DNA of 5,029 nt from Coleofasciculus sp. S288 (GCA_020216575.1 JAIUYC010000425.1:1-5029), one strand, 5' to 3'. Numbered from the stretch's first letter, positions 1-5,029 are shown. The notes: a model not told the origin generated them from the letters alone. Numbers and translations are program-made.

Positions 1-377
1 AGTAGCGATCGCAGGGGTTCGCTCTCAAAGTAATCTAGTAGTTGTTCTGCCGTGATACTCGAAACGGGTAAGTGTTGGTGAATCTTTTGCGTTGCCGGGT
101 CTTGAATCCACGCGCCCTGATAAGCCAGGATTGGTAGAGTGGAACCCACTTCTTGGTGGAAGCGCAATGCAGAGCGATACATCCGCCCTGTAGCGATCGC
201 CACCTGAATTCCCTTTGCTTGAGCGTTGCGAATCGCTTGCTTCACAGGTTCCCGGACATGATTGGACTTTCCTGCGATCGTACCGTCAATGTCCAGTACC
301 AGTAAGCGAATATCAAGAGTGTCTAGGTCAATCGTGTTGAGAGACGCAACCTGATTAGCAACCGAGAGTTCTGACAT
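1..377 (-). CDS. Cof-type HAD-IIB family hydrolase, N-terminal part (cut by window edge)
   Basis: The 125 residues visible from ATG (377-375) stay open to the window start, so the C-terminal part lies outside. HAD motif I is present as DIDGT at residues 29-33, where D29 would be the nucleophile and D31 the general acid/base. Motif II is the Thr of ATGR (T63), followed by a YQGAWI segment (residues 86-91) matching the NGA region of Cof-like enzymes. This pattern (motif I, about 30 residues, ATGR, then NGA-like) is typical of cytosolic HAD-IIB phosphatases acting on sugar phosphates or nucleotide-like substrates. The substrate cannot be told because the cap domain and motifs III/IV are missing. 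No clear Shine-Dalgarno sequence precedes the ATG; a TTG at 401-399 is the only other in-frame start before a stop at 407-405. Residues 1-23 form a short extension before the first beta strand. It is divergent from the CDF-like gene. Confidence 0.86.
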   Translation of the reverse strand, partial: MSELSVANQVASLNTIDLDTLDIRLLVLDIDGTIAGKSNHVREPVKQAIRNAQAKGIQVAIATGRMYRSALRFHQEVGSTLPILAYQGAWIQDPATQKIHQHLPVSSITAEQLLDYFESEPLRSL

Positions 378-547
378 ACGTTGTAAGTTGTTAGAGAACA
401 AGATTTAAGAAATACGATCGCTCTTTTTGTGTAAAATGTCACGACTTTACACGATGTCGTTCATCAAAATCAGGGCGATCATTCCTCAATCCCGACGCCC
501 CAGTCCTTAGTGAAGGATAATGTTGGGAAAACGTCACCTGCTCCCTG
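378..547. promoter_or_regulatory. Divergent intergenic region between HAD hydrolase and CDF-like gene
   Basis: This 170-nt stretch must hold the promoters of both flanking genes. A dyad lies at 429-452. A -10-like GATAAT sits at 516-521, placed to start a short leader for the plus-strand gene, but no good -35 partner is 16-18 nt upstream. On the minus strand no convincing -35/-10 pair was found. No ORF in it resembles a gene. Confidence 0.45.
429..452. promoter_or_regulatory. Perfect 7-bp inverted repeat, operator candidate
   Basis: GTGTAAA (429-435) and TTTACAC (446-452) are perfect inverted arms separated by 10 nt, giving about one and a half helical turns between arm centres. A second, overlapping pair ACGAC (441-445) / GTCGT (456-460) could form as well. 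The position between two divergent starts suits a dimeric regulator that controls one or both genes. The arms are AT-rich and are not followed by a T-tract, so a terminator is unlikely. The regulator is unknown. Confidence 0.35.
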
Positions 548-1516
548 GTGTCCATGACCGCAGGACAAAAACGCGATCGGGCTGGTCGTCTGATTTTATT
601 CACAACCCTCTGGCTGATGCTGTTCATTTTATCAGTCAAAGTTTCAGCTGCATGGGCAGCGCGATCGCTTAGTCTCATGGCAGAGTCGCTGCACACCCTG
701 CTTGTCAGCTTCAGCACCCTTTTGAGTTTACTGAGAATTAACCCATCGAACCTCCCCGCTAGTCCAGTCGTTTACGGTCATGGCAAACGGGAGACGATCA
801 TAACGTTTCTGCTCGTCGCCTTTTTAGGCTCTGCTGGTTTGAATTTATTGGTACTCTCAGCTCAGCAGTTAACCGTCGCCACTCTCGGGGCAATGTTAAT
901 GTTTTCTGCCCGTGTCAGTGTACCGCTCATCCAGTTGCTGGGACTCGTAATATTGACCAGCATGGGTTTGGCACTACTTGGACTCCATCAAGGCAGAATC
1001 CTGGGCAATCCTGCCCTGCGCTTCAATGCCGGTCAACTTTTGAAGGATGTCTGTCTCACCCTCATAGTACTGATAGGGCTGTTAGGAGTTGCGTGGGGTT
1101 GGGTGTGGCTGGACTTAGTGCTAGCGATTTTGTTGGTACTGCTAGCTGTAGCCAGCTGCTGGCAAATTGTGAAATGGCAGTTGCCCTTCTTAGTCCAGCA
1201 GACAGCGATCGCACCCGAAGCGATCGCTCAAATTGTCCGCCAAGTTGTCGGCGTTACCCACTGTTATCAAATCCAGTCGCGAGGCATTGTCGGACGCTTT
1301 GTGTACATTCAGATGCACCTGGTTATCCACCCAGAGTTTACAGGATTCAGGTCGCTAATTGCCGAACGCATTAGGGGAGAAATCCAAGAGCGGTTTGGTC
1401 CCGTTCAAATCACCTTTTATATTAACGATGCTACAGAAATGACGCCATTCAACGACCCTGCTTTGAAGCCAGAATTCAATGGTCAAAATGACAAAATTGG
1501 AGAGAATGAAAATTAG
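548..1516 (+). CDS. CDF (cation diffusion facilitator)-like membrane protein with degenerate metal site
   Basis: The 322-residue product has about six hydrophobic helices (roughly residues 15-37, 40-62, 83-104, 123-147, 168-186, 187-208) and a soluble C-terminal domain (about 220-292), the usual size and layout of CDF/YiiP exporters. Family landmarks are the helix-2 segment around LMAESLH (43-49), YGHGKRE (76-82), GWVWLD at the start of helix 6 (184-189), and a C-terminal domain with the GV...R..G pattern (235-249). CDF proteins export Zn, Fe, Mn or Co by proton antiport using HxxxD (or DxxxD) in helix 2 and HxxxD in helix 5. Here these align by eye as H49...V53 and Q163...D167, so two of four ligands are replaced. 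It may have altered specificity or a non-transport role. GTG 548 and ATG 554 are both possible starts; neither has a clear ribosome binding site, and TAA at 518-520 limits extension. Confidence 0.85.
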   Translation: MSMTAGQKRDRAGRLILFTTLWLMLFILSVKVSAAWAARSLSLMAESLHTLLVSFSTLLSLLRINPSNLPASPVVYGHGKRETIITFLLVAFLGSAGLNLLVLSAQQLTVATLGAMLMFSARVSVPLIQLLGLVILTSMGLALLGLHQGRILGNPALRFNAGQLLKDVCLTLIVLIGLLGVAWGWVWLDLVLAILLVLLAVASCWQIVKWQLPFLVQQTAIAPEAIAQIVRQVVGVTHCYQIQSRGIVGRFVYIQMHLVIHPEFTGFRSLIAERIRGEIQERFGPVQITFYINDATEMTPFNDPALKPEFNGQNDKIGENEN

Positions 1517-1565
1517 CCAAGTCCTCTTTGGCTCTCCCGTACTTGTGGTGGAAAACCCAGTTTTT

Positions 1566-1586
1566 GGGCATAGGGCGTGGGGCATA
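1566..1586. repeat. Tandem heptamer repeat, three units (GGGCATA-type)
   Basis: Three consecutive 7-mers are GGGCATA (1566-1572), GGGCGTG (1573-1579) and GGGCATA (1580-1586); a decayed fourth may follow. Short tandemly repeated heptamers (STRR sequences) are a known class of cyanobacterial intergenic repeat. This copy lies between convergent genes, where such repeats are well tolerated. Confidence 0.65.
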
Positions 1587-1679
1587 GGAAATGTCTTATC
1601 CAGCCAGCATTTCCGCAAATTAGTAATTTTTATTTGTCACCGTAGGTATAGCAAAAGGCAGAAGGCTGTAATTGACAAA

Positions 1680-1706
1680 AATCCCACTAAATTTAATAGT
1701 GGGATT
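1680..1706. terminator. Bidirectional Rho-independent terminator
   Basis: AATCCCACTA (1680-1689) and TAGTGGGATT (1697-1706) form a perfect 10-bp stem with a 7-nt loop. On the minus strand the stem runs into a T-tract (complement of the A-run at 1677-1681). On the plus strand it is followed by CTTT. It therefore fits as the shared end for the CDF-like gene coming from the left and the BON lipoprotein transcript coming from the right, although it lies about 120 nt beyond the lipoprotein stop codon. Confidence 0.82.
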
Positions 1707-1826
1707 CTTTAGTAAGCAGTAAGTTAATGATGGGGATTTACAGTTAGGTTATCGAAGCTCTAGGCTTAAGAAAGCTCACCTATCCATCGCTCCCCAAAAA
1801 CACCCTTATTGACCTTGTTGCTTGTT

Positions 1827-2291
1827 CTATTCCGCTTCAGGTTTTGCCGGAGCAACAGTTGCTTTAACAGCTACGTTCTGAACACCTTTGATCTCCTTCG
1901 CCAAAGGTTCAATTCGAGCCAATTGCTCCTGAGTTGGGACGGTTCCCGTCACAACCACACTACCGTCCTCTTCAGCTTCAACGAGTAGCGAACTGGCTGG
2001 CAGATTTGCCTCTAACTTACTGCGGACTTCACTTTCCAGGTCGCCCTCAGCTCGTTCTGTAGTATCCCCAGCGATTTGATTACGCTCCTCGCGGGCACGA
2101 ATGTCGGAATTAAGCTGCCGTCGGCGAAGTTCGCTGGTTGCATCCTCTTGGTTTTGCTGGGCTTCATCTGGCTCTGGAGCTTCTGGGCTGGCTTCAGTCG
2201 TAGTGGGAGCCTGTGTACTGGTTCTGGCTGCACAAGCCCCTACAATCAATAACAAAATACCACTGAGGAAAACGCTCGTTAGTTTTTTCAT
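1827..2291 (-). CDS. BON-domain lipoprotein
   Basis: The 154-residue product starts with MKK and a hydrophobic stretch ending in the lipobox VGAC, with Cys20 as the predicted lipidated residue. A Thr/Pro/Glu-rich linker (about 24-50) and a charged, probably helical part (53-82) follow. A single BON domain covers residues 84-146, with the expected D-G-x-V-V-V-T-G strand (109-116) and the GVQNV motif (136-140). BON domains (as in OsmY) are thought to bind phospholipid or other envelope components and are linked to osmotic and envelope stress. The ATG at 2291-2289 is preferred because it gives a proper signal peptide and has AAAGGAC (complement of 2301-2307) 10 nt upstream. An in-frame ATG 66 nt earlier would put 22 basic residues before the signal and start inside a hairpin. 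It lies 124 nt downstream of the stress-protein gene in the same direction, and no separate promoter was seen. Confidence 0.85.
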   Translation of the reverse strand: MKKLTSVFLSGILLLIVGACAARTSTQAPTTTEASPEAPEPDEAQQNQEDATSELRRRQLNSDIRAREERNQIAGDTTERAEGDLESEVRSKLEANLPASSLLVEAEEDGSVVVTGTVPTQEQLARIEPLAKEIKGVQNVAVKATVAPAKPEAE

Positions 2292-2350
2292 TTTTTTAAT
2301 GTCCTTTCTTGGAAAGCAGGAGAATTTTCTAAAAGGTTTGCAAGATTTCC

Positions 2351-2372
2351 GGAGCAAGTTTAAGCTTGCTCC
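2351..2372 (-). promoter_or_regulatory. Intercistronic hairpin, 8-bp perfect stem
   Basis: GGAGCAAG (2351-2358) and CTTGCTCC (2365-2372) pair around a 6-nt loop in the gap between the stress-protein gene and the BON lipoprotein gene. Neither strand has a T-tract after it, so it is not a standard Rho-independent terminator. In a joint transcript it could slow 3' decay of the upstream message, mark a processing site or attenuate readthrough. This role is inferred from position only. Confidence 0.5.
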
Positions 2373-2415
2373 TGCATGAGTTTGGGGGAGTTAGGGTTGC
2401 AGACAAATGGCAAAC

Positions 2416-4521
2416 CTAAACCGTTTCGTCTCGACGGTCGATTATGATCACCTCAGGTCCGCGATTGCCAACGTCATACTTGTCTTGGTCAATCACTTGG
2501 CGAGTGGCACTAACCTGAGATGGATCATAGAACCACCAATCCCGAATGCCGCGATGGCTCAAAATGGCTTCGGCACGCCGAATGTCATCATCCGTGCCAT
2601 GAACCATCACCATATACTCCCCTTGGCCGAGCCGACTGTTGTAATCTTGGACTCGATCGCCAGGGAATCCGAACAGGCTATTATCGAAGCGATCACGCAC
2701 CTCAACGCCTGGAATCGCGTTGTAGCGATCGTAGTCACGCACCACCAGGGATACTTGCCTCATCGGGAAGCCAGCAGCCCTTAATTCAGCAAGCGCATTC
2801 TCTGCATCTTGGTGGTTATGGAAGAAGCCAACTCCGTGCTTGTGTTGACTATGAGCTGAGTGAGTGATTTCAGGGGTTGGAGTAGCAACAGCAGCAGTGG
2901 CATAACCAGGACGATTGCGGTCAACATCGCGAACGATATCGCGATCGCGGTCACCTGTACGCCCATGTCCAGCACCCACGTCTGACTTATCATAGATGCC
3001 CCACTCCTGAATGCCGTGACGACTCAAAATGGCTTGGGCGCGGTGTATTTCGTCATCTGTGCCATCCACCATCACCAAGTAATCACCACGATTGACGCGG
3101 TCATTATAACGAAGGGCTTCTTCTTCAGGAATGCCCAAACCCACCAGAGCACCAGTCAAGCCGCCAGCCGCCGCACCAATGGCACCCCCAGCAGCAGTTG
3201 TCGCTAAAGCCGTCGCTAAAGCGCCACCAGCAATAACTGGACCTATTCCGGGAATCGCTAAGGCACCCAATCCGACAAGTAAACCACCCAGACCGCCTAA
3301 AGCACCACCAGTAGCTGCACCTGCTTTCGCACCTTCATCAGCCTTATTGCCCGTAGCGCGATTTCGCGTTTCGACTCCAGCAATGGGGTGGTCTGGGTCA
3401 AGGTTCTTGCCCACAATCGAAACATCGTCCATGTCAAAGCCAGCATCTCTCAGTTCTGCGAGAGCAGCTTCGGCATCACGACGGTGAGGAAAGACGCCAA
3501 TTGCCCGATGCTCACGACCTTCATGATGCTCGCGACCCACACCAGGACGAGGTGTAGCAGCAGCAACATAACCAGGACGGGGTGTGCGCTGGAAGCGATC
3601 GCTCTCTGGTATATCAAAAATGCCCCAATCCTGAATTCCCCTACGGCGCATAATGGCTTCAGCGCGGCGAACTTCGTCCTCTGTGCCATCGACGATGACT
3701 AAGTATTCACCTCTATCAAATCGGTCGTTGTAGAATCTTGCACGGTCTTGTGGGAACCCAAATAGCCCGTTGTCAAACCGATCACGGACATCAATGTCTG
3801 CTATCCCATAGTCCCGATCACGATCAGATACGACCAGAGAAACTTGGCTCATTGGGAAGCCAGCCTCTCTCAAATCTCTAACTGCCGTCTCGGCATCGCG
3901 ACGGTGAGGGAAGACGCCAACTGCACGCTTGTTGTGCACTAAAGCACTGCGAGGAGTGCTGGCGGTGTTGGGCATATCATAAACTCCCCACTCCTCAATG
4001 CCTCGATTGTGGAGAATGGCTTGCGCACGGTCGATCTCTGCATCCGTGCCTTCCACGATTACTAGATAATGCCCTCTAGATATGCGATCGTGGTAGACTT
4101 TCGCTCGCTCTTCAGGAATTCCTAAACCAATTAATGAGCCCAGAAGACTCCCAACAGCCGCCCCAATTGCGCCACCGGCGAGGGTGGTTGCGATCGCGGT
4201 TGCGGTTGCTCCAGCAAGCATAATCGGTCCGATTCCTGGAATCGCCAGAGCCCCTAAACCGACTAATAAGCCGGTAAGAGTCCCTAAGGCCCCACCCGTG
4301 GCTGCCCCCGTTGCAGCTCCTTCATCAGCTTTATTGCCAGTGTGATCGTGAACATCATCACGCATATCAGCACCAGCTATATTCCCCTGATCTGCATCCT
4401 GCGTGATCACGGAAACTCTATCCATAGGAAAATTAGAATCTCTTAGTTCCCGGAGTGCCGTTTCTGCATCTCGACGATTTGAAAAAACACCTACGGCTCT
4501 TCTATGCTGTGCCACAGCCAT
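2416..4521 (-). CDS. Four-unit general stress protein (GSP17M/YflT-like) with two glycine-zipper inserts
   Basis: The 701-residue product contains four copies of a stress-protein unit, at residues 7-182, 198-303, 338-511 and 561-666. Each starts with (A/G)(V/I)GxF...DAE.A...LR..F.M..VS and ends with a G.Y.V.V.GT..(E/D)...A..I....GI..W..(Y/F)D block. Units 1 and 3 carry an insert of about 70 residues rich in Gly and Ala (around 65-140 and 392-467), including an identical 14-residue stretch ending IPGIGP (86-99 and 415-428). Units 2 and 4 lack it and have VRDRFDN.LFGFP instead. Relatives are annotated as general stress or low-temperature-induced proteins; the biochemical activity is unknown. 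The inserts could pack as membrane-associated glycine zippers, while the units themselves look soluble. There is no signal peptide. The ATG has AGGAG (complement of 4532-4536) 10 nt upstream, a good ribosome binding site. The tail (667-701) is charged. Confidence 0.88.
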   Translation of the reverse strand: MAVAQHRRAVGVFSNRRDAETALRELRDSNFPMDRVSVITQDADQGNIAGADMRDDVHDHTGNKADEGAATGAATGGALGTLTGLLVGLGALAIPGIGPIMLAGATATAIATTLAGGAIGAAVGSLLGSLIGLGIPEERAKVYHDRISRGHYLVIVEGTDAEIDRAQAILHNRGIEEWGVYDMPNTASTPRSALVHNKRAVGVFPHRRDAETAVRDLREAGFPMSQVSLVVSDRDRDYGIADIDVRDRFDNGLFGFPQDRARFYNDRFDRGEYLVIVDGTEDEVRRAEAIMRRRGIQDWGIFDIPESDRFQRTPRPGYVAAATPRPGVGREHHEGREHRAIGVFPHRRDAEAALAELRDAGFDMDDVSIVGKNLDPDHPIAGVETRNRATGNKADEGAKAGAATGGALGGLGGLLVGLGALAIPGIGPVIAGGALATALATTAAGGAIGAAAGGLTGALVGLGIPEEEALRYNDRVNRGDYLVMVDGTDDEIHRAQAILSRHGIQEWGIYDKSDVGAGHGRTGDRDRDIVRDVDRNRPGYATAAVATPTPEITHSAHSQHKHGVGFFHNHQDAENALAELRAAGFPMRQVSLVVRDYDRYNAIPGVEVRDRFDNSLFGFPGDRVQDYNSRLGQGEYMVMVHGTDDDIRRAEAILSHRGIRDWWFYDPSQVSATRQVIDQDKYDVGNRGPEVIIIDRRDETV
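2524..2841 (-). repeat. Stress-protein unit B' (residues 561-666, no insert)
   Basis: The fourth unit has 106 residues from KHGVGFF to WWFYD, with VRDRFDNSLFGFPGDR (608-623) matching unit B at 14 of 16 positions. Its N-terminal strand is the most diverged of the four (GVGFFHNHQDAE instead of AVGVFPHRRDAE). Confidence 0.85.
2989..3510 (-). repeat. Stress-protein unit A' (residues 338-511, with glycine-zipper insert)
   Basis: The third unit has 174 residues from HRAIGVF to WGIYD. It repeats NKADEGA (392-398), the 14-residue stretch ending IPGIGP (415-428) and the GIPEE block (463-467) of unit A. Confidence 0.85.
3613..3930 (-). repeat. Stress-protein unit B (residues 198-303, no insert)
   Basis: The second unit has 106 residues from KRAVGVF to WGIFD. 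The glycine-zipper insert is absent and the middle reads VRDRFDNGLFGFPQDR (245-260). It has exactly the same length as the fourth unit and shares its central motif. Confidence 0.85.
3976..4503 (-). repeat. Stress-protein unit A (residues 7-182, with glycine-zipper insert)
   Basis: This is the first of four coding repeats, 176 residues from RRAVGVF to WGVYD. It contains the NKADEGA motif (63-69), the Gly/Ala-rich hydrophobic insert and GIPEERA (134-140). It is closest to the third unit. Confidence 0.85.
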
Positions 4522-4713
4522 TTTGCCTTTACTCCTAAGAGGATAATTATTAACTCACAACACCTAAATATTTTTTTTATCGGTGCTGATGGCTACAATC
4601 TACTCAAATTTGTATTAGTCCTTCATCAGTCACTAGAAATATACTTTTTCTATATCAATGGAGAGGTGACAAACAACTCTAAGGCTTTTTATAAATGTTT
4701 TTATTTGTGTTAA

Positions 4714-4741
4714 CTGACAGAGGCTTAACGTTACTTATAAT
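4714..4741 (+). promoter_or_regulatory. Near-consensus sigma-70 promoter with no gene in view downstream
   Basis: CTGACA (4714-4719, five of six to TTGACA) is followed after 16 nt by a perfect TATAAT (4736-4741). Transcription would start near 4748 and run rightwards, divergent from the stress-protein gene. The only nearby ORF is nine codons from ATG 4755, too close to the start to carry a ribosome binding site. The transcript could be the leader of a gene beyond the window or a small RNA. Confidence 0.5.
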
Positions 4742-4807
4742 CCTAGGCAACGCTATGAAAAATAGACTACCTCTAGGGATATAGACGAATAAACTTTTGA
4801 TGTTTAC

Positions 4808-4821
4808 GTAAATATTTTTAC
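4808..4821. promoter_or_regulatory. GTA-N8-TAC motif (NtcA-like), weak
   Basis: GTA (4808-4810) and TAC (4819-4821) are spaced by exactly 8 nt, the core of the NtcA nitrogen-control site, and overlap the palindrome TTTACGTAAA. About one such match is expected by chance in a window this size, and no well-placed TAN3T box lies 20-24 nt downstream on either strand. It is recorded only as a candidate. Confidence 0.15.
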
Positions 4822-4825
4822 CTAC

Positions 4826-4901
4826 TGGCGAATCTGAATTTTTAGTGAGGTTATGGGTAATGGGTCATACCAAATCCACCATTGCAAACCCTTTTTCGCC
4901 A
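4826..4901. repeat. Inverted repeat TGGCGAA / TTCGCCA enclosing the heptamer repeat
   Basis: TGGCGAA (4826-4832) and TTCGCCA (4895-4901) are perfect 7-bp inverted arms with 62 nt between them. Inside, the heptamers allow smaller hairpins, for example GG-TATG (4849-4855, one bulged T) with CATACC (4866-4871). It could be a fold in an RNA made from the upstream promoter or the remnant of a small repetitive element. Confidence 0.35.
4849..4869. repeat. Tandem heptamer repeat, three units (GGTNAT-type)
   Basis: The three consecutive 7-mers are GGTTATG (4849-4855), GGTAATG (4856-4862) and GGTCATA (4863-4869). Their pattern is close to the GGGCATA repeat at 1566-1586, so both belong to the same general class of cyanobacterial heptamer repeat. 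Confidence 0.6.
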
Positions 4902-5029
4902 ATAGTGTCCCCCTTGTATGCTCCGTTGGCTCCGCTTGTTGTCCGTTGTATAGCTGACGCCATAAAGGTTAGGACAGATTTAACGGCTGAAACGACCACG
5001 TACTAGTAATAAACATAAAAGCCCTCTGC

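Larger units (their letters stand above)
1517..1826. other. Intergenic region between convergent genes
   Basis: No gene is supported here. The stretch holds a small hairpin overlapping the upstream stop codon (AGCCAA 1515-1520 / TTGGCT 1528-1533, 7-nt loop), a heptamer tandem repeat (1566-1586) and a bidirectional terminator (1680-1706). The short reading frames crossing it overlap neighbouring genes and show no family resemblance. Confidence 0.6.
4522..5029. other. 508-nt AT-rich upstream region without a convincing gene
   Basis: This region must contain the promoter of the stress-protein gene, yet no clear minus-strand -35/-10 pair was found; TATAAA (complement of 4688-4693) is the best -10 and lacks a matching -35. 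On the plus strand it holds a near-consensus promoter (4714-4741), several perfect short palindromes (GTTAAC 4709-4714, TAACGTTA 4726-4733, TTTACGTAAA 4803-4812), a heptamer repeat (4849-4869) and a wide inverted repeat (4826-4901). It also lacks HIP1 sites. No ORF here has family resemblance or a good ribosome binding site. Confidence 0.6.

Noticed and set aside
429..452. The dyad as an NtcA or HLR1 (RpaB) site
   Set aside because: The GTA and TAC cores are 14 nt apart, not 8, and the TTTACA half-sites are inverted rather than in the direct tandem order required for HLR1.
1355..1712. Short ORFs on both strands around the end of the CDF-like gene
   Set aside because: They overlap the CDF-like gene, the heptamer repeat or the terminator, and encode nothing recognisable.
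2292..2357. A 22-residue N-terminal extension of the BON lipoprotein
   Set aside because: It would place basic residues ahead of a clean lipoprotein signal, start within the intercistronic hairpin and bypass the AAAGGAC ribosome binding site at the downstream ATG.
2524..4503. Plus-strand ORFs of 60 to 125 codons inside the stress-protein gene
   Set aside because: They are antisense shadows of the repeated, GC-rich coding units and have no independent start signals or family resemblance.
4504..4713. A 69-codon plus-strand ORF upstream of the stress gene
   Set aside because: It overlaps the stress-gene start and its probable promoter, is very AT-rich with Phe/Tyr/Ile-biased composition, and has no ribosome binding site.
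4862..4896. A possible terminator, GGGT...ACCC followed by TTTTT
   Set aside because: The stem is only 4 bp with a loop of over 20 nt, too weak for a Rho-independent terminator.
4920..4950. Repeated TCCGTTG-like words as the start of a CRISPR or other array
   Set aside because: There are only three short imperfect copies at irregular spacing, with no spacer-repeat structure.
4865..4963. A 32-codon minus-strand ORF from ATG 4963-4961 to TGA 4867-4865
   Set aside because: It has no ribosome binding site, no recognisable family, and ends inside a heptamer repeat; an ORF this short is expected by chance.

Overview
The window looks like a cyanobacterial chromosome. It carries eight copies of the octamer GCGATCGC (HIP1), at 5-12, 193-200, 661-668, 1205-1212, 1220-1227, 2941-2948, 3595-3602 and 4190-4197, far more than chance would give. 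It also has two runs of tandem GG-rich heptamers of the kind common between genes of filamentous cyanobacteria. Genus cannot be fixed from this window.

Layout: (1) 1-377, minus strand, is the N-terminal part of a Cof-type HAD phosphatase that runs off the left edge. (2) 378-547 is a divergent promoter region with a perfect 7-bp dyad (429-452). (3) 548-1516, plus strand, is a six-helix cation diffusion facilitator (CDF)-like membrane protein in which two of the four transmembrane metal ligands appear to be replaced. (4) 1517-1826 separates converging genes and holds a heptamer repeat and a bidirectional terminator. (5) 1827-2291, minus strand, is a small BON-domain lipoprotein. (6) 2416-4521, minus strand, is a 701-residue protein made of four general-stress-protein (GSP17M/YflT-like) units arranged long-short-long-short; the long units contain a glycine-zipper insert. 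(7) 4522-5029 has no convincing gene but holds a near-consensus plus-strand promoter, a heptamer repeat and inverted repeats, so it may encode an RNA leader or a small RNA.

The stress protein and the BON lipoprotein are in the same orientation, 124 nt apart, with an 8-bp hairpin between them. The gap shows no obvious promoter, so they probably form an envelope or general stress unit ending at the terminator at 1680-1706. The HAD hydrolase and the CDF-like protein share a promoter region but no evident pathway. The points most worth following are the A-B-A'-B' architecture of the stress protein, the degenerate metal site of the CDF-like protein, and the orphan promoter at 4714-4741.
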